A stretch of DNA of 64,000 bases from Pseudoxanthomonas kaohsiungensis (GCF_010211765.1 NZ_PDWO01000016.1:34510-98509); one strand, 5' to 3'; shown: positions 1 through 8,978, numbered from the stretch's first letter. Numbers and translations are program-made. Notes: generated by a model from the sequence alone, not told the origin.

Positions 1-1136
1 TTCACCCACACGTCCAGCTCGTTCCAGGTGCTGCCGCTGTGGAATTTCATCGGGATGCCCGAATCGGTGCCGATGAGCAGCTGCACGCCGTTCTCGCGCA
101 ACTGCTGGAACTTGCGCTGCAGGGTCGGCCAGCGCTGCGGCGTCTGCTGGAAATAGGAGATGCGTTCCGGGTGCGCCAGCGACTGGCGGATGTCCGCCAC
201 GATCGCCGGCGGCAGGCCCTCATGCCAGTCGCTGCCGTCGATGAATTCGTGGTTCTTCACCGTGTACGGGAAGTTGTAGAGGCCCTCGATCGTCGGCGTC
301 CAGAACAGCGGGCCGGCGGCCATGTTGGCGGTGCGCTCGCGCAGCGCGGCGATCACGTCGGGCGGATATTCGGGCGCGGCGGCCAGGCCGGTGTGTTCGA
401 AGCAGTCGACGCCGGCTTCCAGGCCGCGGCGGATCTCCTCGGGTCGGTGCGCGTGCGCCACCACCGGCAGGCCGTGCCGGTGCGCCTCGTCGACGATCGC
501 CCGCAACTCGGCCTCGCTCATCCCGTCCTGGTCGATCAGCTTGACCACGTCCACGCCGGCTTCGGCGATGCGGCGCACCTTGGCGCGCGCATCGGCCGGC
601 GAATCCACGCCCCAGCGGAACTGCTCGGTGCCCGGATAGGGCTTCTTCTGGATGAAGGGACCGGACACGAACAGGGTCGGGCCCGGGATGCGACCGGCGG
701 CGATCGCGTCGCGCACGGCGATGCTGTCCTCCAGCGGGCCGCCGAGGTCGCGCGCGCCGGTGACGCCGGCCAGCAGCAGCTGCCTGGCCGAGGCGGGCAT
801 GATCACGTCGCGGAACTGCGCCGGATAGGTCCGGTCCCAGTGCTCGTAGTCGGCGTGGCCGTTGATCATCAGGTGCACGTGCATGTCCCACAGGCCGGGC
901 AGCACGGTCATGCCTTCGGTCGAAACCACCGTGGCGTCGGCCGGGACCGGCAGGGTGTCGACCGTGCCGACCGCGACGATCCGCTCGCCCTCGACCAGGA
1001 CCACGCTGTCGCGGATCGGATCGGCCAGGGTGCCATCGACCAGCGTGCCGCCGACCAGCGCCAGCGTCTGCGCCGCCGCGCCTTGCGCCAGCAACGAACC
1101 CACCAACAGCCACATGCTCCTGCCCGCCTTGCCCAT
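1..1136 (-). CDS. Amidohydrolase family protein (partial, C-terminus outside window)
   Basis: The protein starts at ATG 1136 and runs off the left edge, leaving about 378 residues. An N-terminal hydrophobic stretch ending in AQGAAAQT looks like a signal peptide, so export is likely. The start of the amidohydrolase barrel is clear: a VLPGLWDMHVHL segment holds the first metal-binding HxH pair, followed by VVKLIDQDG, a VVAHAH segment and a later FEHTG histidine. These fit the metal-dependent imidazolonepropionase/prolidase-like amidohydrolases. The natural substrate cannot be told from sequence; cyclic amide or peptide hydrolysis is the family's usual activity. It is divergent from the secreted protein at 1307. 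Confidence 0.85.
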   Translation of the reverse strand, partial: MGKAGRSMWLLVGSLLAQGAAAQTLALVGGTLVDGTLADPIRDSVVLVEGERIVAVGTVDTLPVPADATVVSTEGMTVLPGLWDMHVHLMINGHADYEHWDRTYPAQFRDVIMPASARQLLLAGVTGARDLGGPLEDSIAVRDAIAAGRIPGPTLFVSGPFIQKKPYPGTEQFRWGVDSPADARAKVRRIAEAGVDVVKLIDQDGMSEAELRAIVDEAHRHGLPVVAHAHRPEEIRRGLEAGVDCFEHTGLAAAPEYPPDVIAALRERTANMAAGPLFWTPTIEGLYNFPYTVKNHEFIDGSDWHEGLPPAIVADIRQSLAHPERISYFQQTPQRWPTLQRKFQQLRENGVQLLIGTDSGIPMKFHSGSTWNELDVWV

Positions 1137-1306
1137 GCCCTGCTCCCCGTCCGCCAAAGCCGCAGCCTAACCGGCGGCCGCGGCCCGCGACAGGACCGCC
1201 GGCACGGTACGGCGCCTGCAAGGTTGTCCTCGTTGCGCTGCTTCCGGCGTGTCCTGTCTGCGAACCCTTCCACGCCACCGTCCCCCGCACGCCGCGCAGA
1301 CCCGAC

Positions 1307-2572
1307 ATGAACCCCATCCGCCATCCGCTGACGCTCGCCCTGGCCGCCGCCGTGTCCGTCGCCCTGCCCGCCAGCAGCGCGCCGTCCGGTCCCGAAACCC
1401 AGGTCTGGATCGACGTGGCGACCCACCACCAGGCCGGCATGCCCGACATGGAATCGATGATGGGCGGCATGGGCGGACTGGCCGCGAAGATGATGGGCGG
1501 AGGCCAGGGGACGTTCGCGTATCCCGACGCGCGGCATCCGATGATGACCGGCAAGTTCTTCGACATCGCCATGCTCAACACGCTGGCGCCGGGCAAGGAA
1601 GCCGAACAGCAGGTCCCGGCGGGGCTGGGCCTGGGCGCGTCGCTGCCATTGCTGCGGCCGGCCGCCAGCGTCGGTCGTGAAGCCGGCGGCACGACTGGAG
1701 TGCCCGACGGCGAGATCCACATCAAGTACTACTGGGGCTGCGGCAGTGAGGTCCGCGCCGGCCAGCCGCGCGAACTGCACATGCGCGCCAGGGGCGGCAA
1801 GTTCGAGATGAGCGGCGACCCGATGCAGGGCCGCTACGCGCCCGACCGCGGCGTCGACCCGAACCCGTCCTACGTGCTTTGGCCGAACCCGAAGACGCGC
1901 AACCGCGCGCCGGCCAGCGCCTCGCTCGTCGGCCAGCACCGCATCACCGGGCAAGGGGTGCCGGAGTCGCTGGAGTTCGAACTGCAGCAGGCCGCCGACT
2001 TCATGCCGAAGATCGCGCTCACGCAATCGGGCGAACTGGCCAGCGGACTGACCCTGGGCTGGCAGCCGGTCGATCGCGCCAAGGCCTACTTCCTGCACGG
2101 CCTGAGCCTGCAGGACAAGACCATCGTGATCTGGAGCAGCGCCGAGGTGCCCGATGCGGGCCAGGGCGTGGTCGACTACCTCACCGGCGCGCAGATCGAC
2201 CGCTGGCTCAAGGAGAAGGTGTTGCTGCCCCCGTCCACCACTTCTTGCGCGATCCCGAGGGGGATCTTCGCCGACGCCAGCAGTGGCCAGGCCAGCCCGG
2301 GCATCCTGAGCATGATCGCCTATGGCCCGGAGACCCACGTCGCCTGGCCGCCGAAGCCGGCCGATCCGAAGCAGCCGTGGGATCCGGAGTGGAACGTGCG
2401 CGTGCGCACCAAGTCCACCGCGGGCGCACTGCTGGGCATGGACCTGTCCGGCATGCAGGGCATGGACGGCATGGACGCCGGCGATGCGGCCACGCCGCAG
2501 GATCCGGGACAGAAGAAGCCCGAGGAAGGCGCGACCAAGAAGCTGCTCAAGGGCCTGCTGCGCAACCTGTGA
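1307..2572 (+). CDS. Secreted protein of unknown function, Met/Gly-rich segment near N-terminus
   Basis: This 421-residue protein begins with a typical Sec signal peptide (positively charged MNPIRH, then an Ala/Leu/Val core ending near ASSA). After it comes a conspicuous Met/Gly-rich stretch (MPDMESMMGGMGG, residues about 47-65) and a second Met-rich patch near the C-terminus, and the protein ends in a Lys-rich tail. I do not recognise a family. Codon use is like its neighbours, so it appears to be a real native gene. Methionine-rich patches occur in some copper-binding periplasmic proteins, but nothing else here supports metal binding. It is divergent from the amidohydrolase gene and convergent with gshA. 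Confidence 0.8.
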   Translation: MNPIRHPLTLALAAAVSVALPASSAPSGPETQVWIDVATHHQAGMPDMESMMGGMGGLAAKMMGGGQGTFAYPDARHPMMTGKFFDIAMLNTLAPGKEAEQQVPAGLGLGASLPLLRPAASVGREAGGTTGVPDGEIHIKYYWGCGSEVRAGQPRELHMRARGGKFEMSGDPMQGRYAPDRGVDPNPSYVLWPNPKTRNRAPASASLVGQHRITGQGVPESLEFELQQAADFMPKIALTQSGELASGLTLGWQPVDRAKAYFLHGLSLQDKTIVIWSSAEVPDAGQGVVDYLTGAQIDRWLKEKVLLPPSTTSCAIPRGIFADASSGQASPGILSMIAYGPETHVAWPPKPADPKQPWDPEWNVRVRTKSTAGALLGMDLSGMQGMDGMDAGDAATPQDPGQKKPEEGATKKLLKGLLRNL

Positions 2573-2624
2573 TCGCGTCCGGGCGATGGCCCGGCGCGGC
2601 CGTCGGCCCGCGCCGGACGCGCGC

Positions 2625-4004
2625 TCAGTAGGCGAATTCGCCGAACACCCGGTCGATGTCGCCCTTCCACGCGCCATGGAACAGCTCGAGCTTGCGCTCG
2701 GCGGCGGTCTGCCCGCTCTCGGCGATCTCCACCAGCGTTTCCAGGAAGCGGGTCTCGTCGATGCCGTCGTCGTTGAGCGCGGCGCGGCGGCGCAGGCCGG
2801 CGACGGAAATCTTCAGCGCTTCGACCGCCAGCTCGCGCACCGTCGCGCCACGGACGCTGCCGAGGCGGGCCGGCAGCTTGAGCGCGTGCTTCGGCACGCC
2901 GTCGCGCAGCGCGTGGCGCTCGGCGGCGCCGAAGTCCCTGACCAGGTCCCAGGCCGCGTCCAGTGCCGCGTCGTCGTACAGCAGGCCCACCCAGAACGCC
3001 GGAAGCGCGCACAGGCGCGACCACGGGCCGCTGTCGGCGCCGCGCATCTCCAGGTACTTCTTCAGCCGCACTTCCGGGAAGGCGGTGGTCATGTGGTCGG
3101 ACCAGTCGCGCAGGGTCGGCAGCGCGCCCGGCAGCACGTCCAGCTCGCCCTTGAGGAACTTGCGGAACGACTTCCCGGACGCATCGACATAGACGCCGTC
3201 GCGGTAGGAGAAGTACATCGGCACGTCGAGCAGGTAGTCGATGTAGCGCTCGTAGCCGAAGCCGTCCTCGAACACGAAGTCGAGCATGCCGGTGCGATCG
3301 GGGTCGGTGTCGGTCCAGATGTGCGAGCGGTAGCTGAGGTAGCCGTTGGGCTTGCCCTCGGTGAACGGCGAATCGGCGAACAGCGCGGTGGCCACCGGCT
3401 GCAGCGCCAGGGACACGCGGAACTTCTTCACCATGTCCGCTTCGGAGGCGTAGTCCAGGTTGACCTGCACGGTGCAGGTGCGGGTCATCATGTCCAGGCC
3501 GAGCTGGCCGACCCTGGGCATGTAGGACTTCATGATCTGGTAGCGGCCCTTGGGCATCCACGGCATCTCGTCGCGACGCCACTTGGGCTGGAAGCCCATG
3601 CCGAGGAACCCCAGCCGCAGTTCGTCGGACACCTGCCGCACCTCGTTGAGGTGGGTGCCCAGTTCCACGCAGGTCTGGTGGATGGTTTCCAGCGGCGCGC
3701 CCGACAACTCCAGCTGCCCGGCCGGCTCCAGCGTGACCGACGCGCCCTCGCGGAGCAGGGCGATGACCCGCCCGTTCTCCTCGACCGGTTCCCAGCCGAA
3801 CCGCACCAGGCCCTTGAGCAGCGCCTCGATGCCGCGTTCGCCGTCGAACGCCGGCGGCCGCAGGTCGTCCAGGCGGAAGCCGAACTTTTCGTGCTCGGTG
3901 CCGATGCGCCACTGGTCGCGGGTCTTTTCCCCGGACGCGACGTACTCCAGGAGCTGGCTGCGCTGGGTGACCGGGGTATCGGCGACGTGGCTCGGGCTCG
4001 ACAA
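2625..4004 (-). CDS. gshA: Glutamate--cysteine ligase (plant/alphaproteobacterial type)
   Basis: The 459-residue product is the GCS2-type gamma-glutamylcysteine synthetase, which joins L-glutamate and L-cysteine with ATP in the first step of glutathione synthesis in the cytoplasm. The N-terminal IGTEHEKFGF segment, the LEPAGQLELSGAP segment, GRYQIMKSYMPRVG and the MMTRTCTVQVNLDY segment are hallmarks of this class, and the length is normal. The start ATG at 4004 is followed by a short variable leader before the conserved region. The gene stands alone, convergent with the gene at 1307. No regulatory motif is evident in the 140 bases before the next gene. Confidence 0.97.
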   Translation of the reverse strand: MSSPSHVADTPVTQRSQLLEYVASGEKTRDQWRIGTEHEKFGFRLDDLRPPAFDGERGIEALLKGLVRFGWEPVEENGRVIALLREGASVTLEPAGQLELSGAPLETIHQTCVELGTHLNEVRQVSDELRLGFLGMGFQPKWRRDEMPWMPKGRYQIMKSYMPRVGQLGLDMMTRTCTVQVNLDYASEADMVKKFRVSLALQPVATALFADSPFTEGKPNGYLSYRSHIWTDTDPDRTGMLDFVFEDGFGYERYIDYLLDVPMYFSYRDGVYVDASGKSFRKFLKGELDVLPGALPTLRDWSDHMTTAFPEVRLKKYLEMRGADSGPWSRLCALPAFWVGLLYDDAALDAAWDLVRDFGAAERHALRDGVPKHALKLPARLGSVRGATVRELAVEALKISVAGLRRRAALNDDGIDETRFLETLVEIAESGQTAAERKLELFHGAWKGDIDRVFGEFAY

Positions 4005-4144
4005 GGGCAGGCTCGCAGGCGGCCGTGGGGGCCGCGGGGCAGCGCACTATAGCCTGCCGCGGTAAAGGCGACGTTGCCGCTCCTGCGCCTCAGCATTCCG
4101 TCCATGCGCACCCGCGACAGCCGCGGCCGCGCCCGGGTTAGGCT

Positions 4145-4861
4145 ATGCCGATGCCGAACCGCGCGCGCCCCCGGACCCACGCCGAACTGCACCGCACCGA
4201 CCGCGTCGGCTGGCTGCGCGCGGCGGTGCTCGGTGCCAACGACGGCATCGTCTCGGTCGCCGGCCTGGTGGTCGGCGTGGCCGCCAGCGGCGCGGACTCC
4301 GGCGCGATCCTCACCGCCGGCATCGCCGGCACCGTCGCCGGCGCGATGTCCATGGCCGCAGGCGAATACGTGTCGGTGCAGTCGCAGGCCGACACCGAGC
4401 GGGCCGACATGGCGATCGAGCGGCGCGAGCTGCGCGAGCAGCCGGAAGCGGAGCTGCGCGAGCTGGCCCGCATCTACGAGCAGCGCGGACTGGACCCGGC
4501 GCTCGCGTTGCAGGTCGCCGAGCAGCTCACCGCGCACGATGCCCTGGCCGCGCATGCCCGCGACGAACTCGGCATCAGCGCCAGCCTGCGCGCGCGGCCG
4601 GTGCAGGCGGCGCTGGCATCGGCGGCGGCGTTCTGCGCCGGTGCGGCCCTGCCGATCGCGGCCACGCTGCTGGCGCCACCGGCGCACGCGGCCACCGTGG
4701 TCACCGCCAGCACCCTGTTCGGCCTGCTGCTGTCCGGCGGACTGGCCGGCTGGGCCGGCGGTGCCTCGGTACCGCGCGGCGCATTGCGGGTGACGTTCTG
4801 GGGCGCACTGGCGATGGGTGCCGCGCACCTGATCGGCGGCCTGTTCGACGTGGCGGTGTAG
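4145..4861 (+). CDS. VIT1/CCC1 family membrane protein
   Basis: The 238-residue protein belongs to the VIT1/CCC1 family of iron and manganese transporters. The signature is visible: LGANDGIVSVAGLVVGVAASG in the first membrane helix region, then AGTVAGAMSMAAGEYVSVQSQ, and a cytoplasmic acidic helical segment (ERRELREQPEAELRELARIYEQRG) that carries metal-binding glutamates in homologues. Three to four hydrophobic helices follow from about residue 155. It probably moves Fe2+ or Mn2+ out of the cytoplasm. The TAG stop at 4859-4861 lies inside the left arm of a perfect inverted repeat shared with engB. Confidence 0.92.
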   Translation: MPMPNRARPRTHAELHRTDRVGWLRAAVLGANDGIVSVAGLVVGVAASGADSGAILTAGIAGTVAGAMSMAAGEYVSVQSQADTERADMAIERRELREQPEAELRELARIYEQRGLDPALALQVAEQLTAHDALAAHARDELGISASLRARPVQAALASAAAFCAGAALPIAATLLAPPAHAATVVTASTLFGLLLSGGLAGWAGGASVPRGALRVTFWGALAMGAAHLIGGLFDVAV

Positions 4862-4953
4862 GAGCCCATCCTCATGGGCGACCCGATGCCGCCGGCACAG
4901 GCAACGGTGTCGGCATGCCGACGCCCGTGTCGCCCATGAGGATGGGCTCCTAC
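4858..4953. repeat. Perfect 25-bp inverted repeat spanning both convergent gene ends
   Basis: The left arm (4858-4882, beginning GTAGGAGCCCATCCTC) and the right arm (4929-4953, its exact reverse complement, ending GAGGATGGGCTCCTAC) enclose a 46-base loop. The arms hold the TAG stop codons of both flanking genes, the VIT-family gene on plus and engB on minus. The element can fold as a strong hairpin on either strand and is probably a bidirectional terminator or a REP-like palindrome. The same GTAGGAGC beginning occurs at the end of the Nudix gene near 61029. Confidence 0.85.
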
Positions 4954-5561
4954 AGCAGCTCCAGCCAGCCGGCGACGACCGCGCGGGCTTCGTCCACGCC
5001 CTGCTTCGATTCGCTCGAGAAGGTCTGCACGCCGATGCCGGCATCGCCGAACGTGGCCTGCAGCTCCTTGCGCACCGCCTGCAAGGCCTGCGCCTGCTGG
5101 CCGCGGCCGAGCTTGTCGGCCTTGGTCAGCAGCGCATGCGCCGGCAGGCCGCGCGCGACCGCGTACTCGAGCATCTGCCGGTCGTAGTCCTTGAGCGGGT
5201 GGCGGATGTCCATCACCACGACCAGCCCGCGCAGCGCCTCGCGCTGGCGGAAGTAGCGGTCGATGAATCCCTGCCAGTGCGCCTTCATTTCCATCGGCAC
5301 CTTGGCGTAGCCGTACCCCGGCAGGTCGACCAGGTAGCGCTGCGGCTGGACCTCGAAGAACACCAGCTGCTGGGTGCGTCCGGGGGTCTTGGACACGCGG
5401 GCCAGTGCGTTCTGCCGGGTCAGCGCATTGAGCGCACTGGACTTGCCGGCATTGGACCGGCCGGCGAAGGCGACTTCGAGCCCCCCATCGGCCGGAAGCT
5501 GGGCGGGCGTGTGCGCCGAGCCCAGGTAGCGGGCTTTTTCGAGTGGATTGGACATGGCCAT
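4950..5561 (-). CDS. engB: Ribosome biogenesis GTP-binding protein EngB (YsxC/YihA)
   Basis: This 203-residue TrmE-Era-EngA-EngB-Septin GTPase helps assemble the large ribosomal subunit. The GTPase motifs appear in order: G1 GRSNAGKSS, G2 around TPGRTQ, G3 DLPGYGYAKVP and G4 TKADKLGRG, with a G5-like SSESKQG. Its length fits EngB. The stop codon lies in the inverted repeat shared with the VIT-family gene. The start at 5561 is about 140 bases from the divergent cytochrome c4 gene, an arrangement also seen in pseudomonads and xanthomonads. Confidence 0.97.
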   Translation of the reverse strand: MAMSNPLEKARYLGSAHTPAQLPADGGLEVAFAGRSNAGKSSALNALTRQNALARVSKTPGRTQQLVFFEVQPQRYLVDLPGYGYAKVPMEMKAHWQGFIDRYFRQREALRGLVVVMDIRHPLKDYDRQMLEYAVARGLPAHALLTKADKLGRGQQAQALQAVRKELQATFGDAGIGVQTFSSESKQGVDEARAVVAGWLELL

Positions 5562-5703
5562 AGGATCGCACGTCGCGCGCCCCGGGCCCCGCGACGACGC
5601 GGCGGCCGGCGCTTTCGTTGACCGTCGCGCCCCGCGACAGGGATAATCCCGACGTTTCGCGGCCGTTCACGGGCCGCCTCGATCGGGTTCCCGGAGCTCT
5701 AGC

Positions 5704-6492
5704 ATGCGCCACGCTCGCGTTTTAACCCTTGCCGGACTGGCCGTCGCGGTCACCGCCGTCGCCGCCTATGCCGCCCAGACCACGGTGGTGCCGGTGCCGG
5801 ACAACGCGCCCGTGCAGACCGCACCGCTGGAAGTGGACCTGAGCAAGACCCACTGGGGCGACGCCGAAGCCGGCGCCGGCAAGGCCGCCGCCTGCGCCGC
5901 CTGCCATGGCGCCGACGGCAACCCGGTCGACCCGATGTACCCGCGCATCGCCGGCCAGAGCGAGCGCTACATCGCCAAGCAGCTGGCCCTGTTCGCCAGC
6001 GGCGAGCGCCACAGCGGCCTGGCCGCGGTGATGGCCCCGTTCGCCCAGGCGCTGAGCCCGCAGGACATGCGCGACGTGGGTGCGTTCTTCGCCCAGCAGA
6101 AGGCCGGCGCCGGCGTGGCCGACGACACCGAGGTGGCCGATGGCCCCTACGCGGGCCTGAAGTACTACGAGATCGGCCAGCAGCTGTTCCGCGCCGGCGA
6201 CGCCGAACGCGGCATCCCGGCCTGCGCGTCCTGCCACGGCCCCACCGGCGCCGGCAACCCGGGCCCGCCGTACCCGCACATCGGCGGGCAGATGGCCGAG
6301 TACTCGGCCCGGCGCCTGCAGGAATACCGCGCCGGCACCACCAGCGAGAAGGACGCGGCCTCGTTCCACATCATGGCCAAGGTCGCCAACAAGCTGACGG
6401 ACCAGGAAATCGGCGCGCTGGCCAGCTACCTGCAGGGCCTGCACGACCATGCCGACGATGCCGAGGTCGCCGCGGCCGAACCGCGCTCCTGA
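5704..6492 (+). CDS. Dihaem cytochrome c4
   Basis: The 262-residue periplasmic protein has a Sec signal peptide (MRHARVLTLAGLAVAVTAVAAYA) and two c-type haem sites, C64-A-A-C67-H68 and C174-A-S-C177-H178. Methionine ligands are likely after each site (DPMYPRIAGQSE and FHIMAKVANKL regions). Two similar cytochrome c domains in one chain are the mark of cytochrome c4, which carries electrons from the bc1 complex to terminal oxidases. A GGAG ribosome site lies upstream of ATG 5704. The gene is followed by a strong terminator and then by two DsbA-like genes. Confidence 0.95.
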   Translation: MRHARVLTLAGLAVAVTAVAAYAAQTTVVPVPDNAPVQTAPLEVDLSKTHWGDAEAGAGKAAACAACHGADGNPVDPMYPRIAGQSERYIAKQLALFASGERHSGLAAVMAPFAQALSPQDMRDVGAFFAQQKAGAGVADDTEVADGPYAGLKYYEIGQQLFRAGDAERGIPACASCHGPTGAGNPGPPYPHIGGQMAEYSARRLQEYRAGTTSEKDAASFHIMAKVANKLTDQEIGALASYLQGLHDHADDAEVAAAEPRS

Positions 6493-6545
6493 ACTTCGGC
6501 GCGCCGGCGCGGTCTGACCACCGTAGTCCCTCTCTCTTGAACTTG

Positions 6546-6573
6546 CGCCGGCCCCATGGCCGGCGTCTTTTTT
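6546..6573 (+). terminator. Rho-independent terminator after cytochrome c4
   Basis: An 8-bp perfect GC stem (CGCCGGCC at 6546-6553 with GGCCGGCG at 6558-6565) has a four-base loop and is followed by TCTTTTTT. This is a textbook intrinsic terminator and separates the cytochrome gene from the dsbA-like genes. Confidence 0.93.
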
Positions 6574-6613
6574 CCGCCGGGCGCCACCGCCCGGACCACG
6601 CCGGAGACCCCCG

Positions 6614-7261
6614 ATGAAGGCAGTGCTGACCGGACTTCTGCTCGCCGCCCTGGCCTGGCTTCCGGCCGCCGCCGCCGCGCCGGCCGGGTCGGCGCCGCAG
6701 GCCGGCCACGACTACATCGAGCTCCCCGCGGCCCGGTCCTGGGCGGCCAGGCCCGGGCGGATCGAGGTCGCCGAGGTGTTCGGCTATTCCTGCCCGCACT
6801 GCGCCCACCTGGAGCCGCTGCTGGCCGAATGGAAGGCGAAGCTGCCGCGCGACGTCGACTTCGTGGCCGTGCCCGCCGCCTTCGGCGGCCCCTGGGACAC
6901 CTGGGCCCGCGCCTACTTCGCCGCTTCCAGCCTGGGCCTGATGCCCCGCGCCCACAAGGCGACCTTCGACGCCGTGCACCGGTCCGGCTCCCTGCCGCGC
7001 AACCCCAGCGCGACGGAACTGGCCGCCTTCTTCGCGGGGTATGGTGTCGATGCGGCGAGCTTCCAGGCCGCGATGGCCGATCCCAAGGTCGACGCGCAGG
7101 TGCGGCAGGCCGCGGCGCTGGCGCAGGCCTGGGAGCTGGAAGGCACGCCCGCCCTGGTGGTGGCCGGCCGTTACCGGGTGCTCGGCCATGATTTCGAGGA
7201 CATGCTGCGCATCGCCGACTGGCTGATCGCGCGCGAGCGCCAGGCCGGGCGCAAGCCGTGA
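6614..7261 (+). CDS. dsbA: Thiol:disulfide interchange protein DsbA/DsbL
   Basis: The 215-residue periplasmic oxidoreductase has a signal peptide (cleavage near AAAAPAGS) and a thioredoxin-fold active site FGYSC60-P-H-C63, the CPHC typical of DsbA. A conserved cis-proline context, GTPALVV, is near residue 178. DsbA introduces disulfide bonds into exported proteins and is reoxidised by DsbB. A second DsbA-like gene follows after 75 bases and is clearly a paralogue (shared AGxDYIEL, KIEVAEVFGY-type and AFGG segments). Confidence 0.93.
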   Translation: MKAVLTGLLLAALAWLPAAAAAPAGSAPQAGHDYIELPAARSWAARPGRIEVAEVFGYSCPHCAHLEPLLAEWKAKLPRDVDFVAVPAAFGGPWDTWARAYFAASSLGLMPRAHKATFDAVHRSGSLPRNPSATELAAFFAGYGVDAASFQAAMADPKVDAQVRQAAALAQAWELEGTPALVVAGRYRVLGHDFEDMLRIADWLIARERQAGRKP

Positions 7262-7336
7262 CCGCCGGGTTGCCGGCCCCGACCGCGCATTGACGCCCCG
7301 TACCCCATCCTTTCCGTACCCAGGAGACCACCCGCC

Positions 7337-8140
7337 ATGACCAAGCGCCACCTGCTCAGCCTGTCCCTGCCGCTGCTGCTGGCCCTGACCGCCTGCTCCG
7401 GGCCGGAGGCCCCCGCCCCGGCGGCCACGCCGGCACCGGCCGCGCCCGCCGAAACCGCTGCTCCGTCCGCCCCCGCCACGCAGCCGGGCGAAGCCGCGGC
7501 CACGGCCGCCGAACCCGCCCAGGCGGCCGCGCCGGCGCCGGCACCGAGCGCGCCCACCGGCCCGGCCCCGGTCGCCGGCGTGGACTACATCGAGATCGCC
7601 AACGGACAGGCCTTCCAGCCGGCGGCCGGCAAGATCGAAGTCGCCGAAGTGTTCGGCTACACCTGCCCGCACTGCGCCCAGTTCGAGCCCGAGTTCCAGG
7701 CATGGAAGCAGCGCCAGGCCGCCGACGTGGCGGTGGTCCAGGTGCCGGCGGCGTTCGGCGGCTACTGGCTGCCGTACGCGCGCGCGTTCTACGCCGCCGA
7801 GGCGCTGGGCGTGCTGCCGCAGAGCCACGACGCCATGTTCAACGCGATCCACGTGCAGCGCAGCCTGCCGGTCAACAACAACGTCACCGCCGAGCAGATC
7901 GCGCCGTTCTACGCCCAGTACGGGGTGGACGCCAAGCGCTTCGCCGATACCTTCAACAGCTTCGGCGTGGACGCCAAGATCAACCGGGCCAAGCAGTTCG
8001 CGGTGAAGACCCGGATCGAGGGCACGCCGGCGATCGTGGTCAACGGCAAGTACACCGTGCCGGTGGACCAGCAGGGCTTCGGCAAGATGCTCAACACCGT
8101 TGACTGGCTGGTCGCCAAGGAGCGCGGCGGCGCGAACTGA
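7337..8140 (+). CDS. DsbA-like thiol:disulfide oxidoreductase, predicted lipoprotein
   Basis: The 267-residue protein has a lipoprotein signal peptide ending LALTAC-S, so the cysteine at about residue 22 should be lipidated. A low-complexity Ala/Pro/Glu linker of roughly 55 residues follows, and then a complete DsbA domain with FGYTC110-P-H-C113 and the cis-Pro segment EGTPAIVV. The likely role is oxidation or isomerisation of disulfides in exported proteins, tethered to a membrane through the lipid and the long linker. It lies in tandem with the soluble paralogue at 6614. Lipid-anchored DsbA proteins are a minority in the family, but the lipobox here is clear. Confidence 0.92.
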   Translation: MTKRHLLSLSLPLLLALTACSGPEAPAPAATPAPAAPAETAAPSAPATQPGEAAATAAEPAQAAAPAPAPSAPTGPAPVAGVDYIEIANGQAFQPAAGKIEVAEVFGYTCPHCAQFEPEFQAWKQRQAADVAVVQVPAAFGGYWLPYARAFYAAEALGVLPQSHDAMFNAIHVQRSLPVNNNVTAEQIAPFYAQYGVDAKRFADTFNSFGVDAKINRAKQFAVKTRIEGTPAIVVNGKYTVPVDQQGFGKMLNTVDWLVAKERGGAN

Positions 8141-8159
8141 CGCGCCGTCGCACGCTCCG

Positions 8160-8978
8160 ATGGGCTCCCCCGCGCCCTCGACCGGCACAGCCAGGCCACC
8201 GGAGGTCGCCGACGCGACCTCCGGCGCGCGCCGGCTGCGCCTGCTCAGCGCCAACATCCAGGCCGGCTCGAGCACGCGCCGCTACAGCGATTACGTGACC
8301 CGCAGCTGGTCGCATGCGCTGCCGGCCGGCAAGCGCACCAGCCTGGACGCGATCGCGCAGCTGGCCAGCGGCCACGACATCGTCGGCCTGCAGGAAAGCG
8401 ACCCGGGCAGCCTGCGCTCGGGGTTCACCAACCAGACCCATTACCTGGCCCAGCGCGCCGGCTTCCATTACTGGACCCACCAGCCCAACCGCAGCGTCGG
8501 CGGCGTGGCCTCCAGCGCCAACGGCCTGCTCAGCAAGCTCGAGCCGGTCCGGACCAGCGACCATTCCCTGCCCGGCCGGATCAAGGGCCGCGGCGTGCTG
8601 CTGGCCCACTTCGGCGACGACCGCCCGGGCCTGACGGTGGCCGTCGCGCACCTGTCGCTGGGCGCGAAGTCGCGGCTGGCGCAGCTGTCCTTCATCGCCG
8701 AAGTGCTGCAGGACCATCCCAACGCGGTGCTGATGGGCGACTTCAACTGCCTGCCCGACCAGCCGGAGATGGAGGTGCTCTACCGCAACACCACCCTGCG
8801 TCCGCCCGAATGCGTGGTGCCGACCTTCCCGAGCTGGAAGCCGCAGCGGGCGATCGACCACATCCTGGTCAGCGGCGACCTCAAGTGCCTCGGCTCGCAG
8901 GCCTTCCCCGCCGCGTTCTCCGACCACCTGGCGCTGGCGATGGAGATCGAGGTGCCGGAGGACGCGCTGCGCACCTGA
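8160..8978 (+). CDS. Endonuclease/exonuclease/phosphatase (EEP) family protein
   Basis: The 272-residue protein has the EEP fold motifs in order: LRLLSANIQAG, DIVGLQES, a VAHLSLG segment, LMGDFNCLP and the C-terminal AIDHILVSGD plus FSDHLAL. These supply the Asn, Glu, Asp and His residues that bind Mg2+ and attack a phosphodiester in this superfamily. No signal peptide is seen from ATG 8160. An in-frame start at 8100 would overlap the preceding gene, so the later ATG is preferred. The substrate is unknown; nucleic acid and phospholipid enzymes share this fold. The same gene follows dsbA-like genes in related genomes, as far as I recall. Confidence 0.88.
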   Translation: MGSPAPSTGTARPPEVADATSGARRLRLLSANIQAGSSTRRYSDYVTRSWSHALPAGKRTSLDAIAQLASGHDIVGLQESDPGSLRSGFTNQTHYLAQRAGFHYWTHQPNRSVGGVASSANGLLSKLEPVRTSDHSLPGRIKGRGVLLAHFGDDRPGLTVAVAHLSLGAKSRLAQLSFIAEVLQDHPNAVLMGDFNCLPDQPEMEVLYRNTTLRPPECVVPTFPSWKPQRAIDHILVSGDLKCLGSQAFPAAFSDHLALAMEIEVPEDALRT

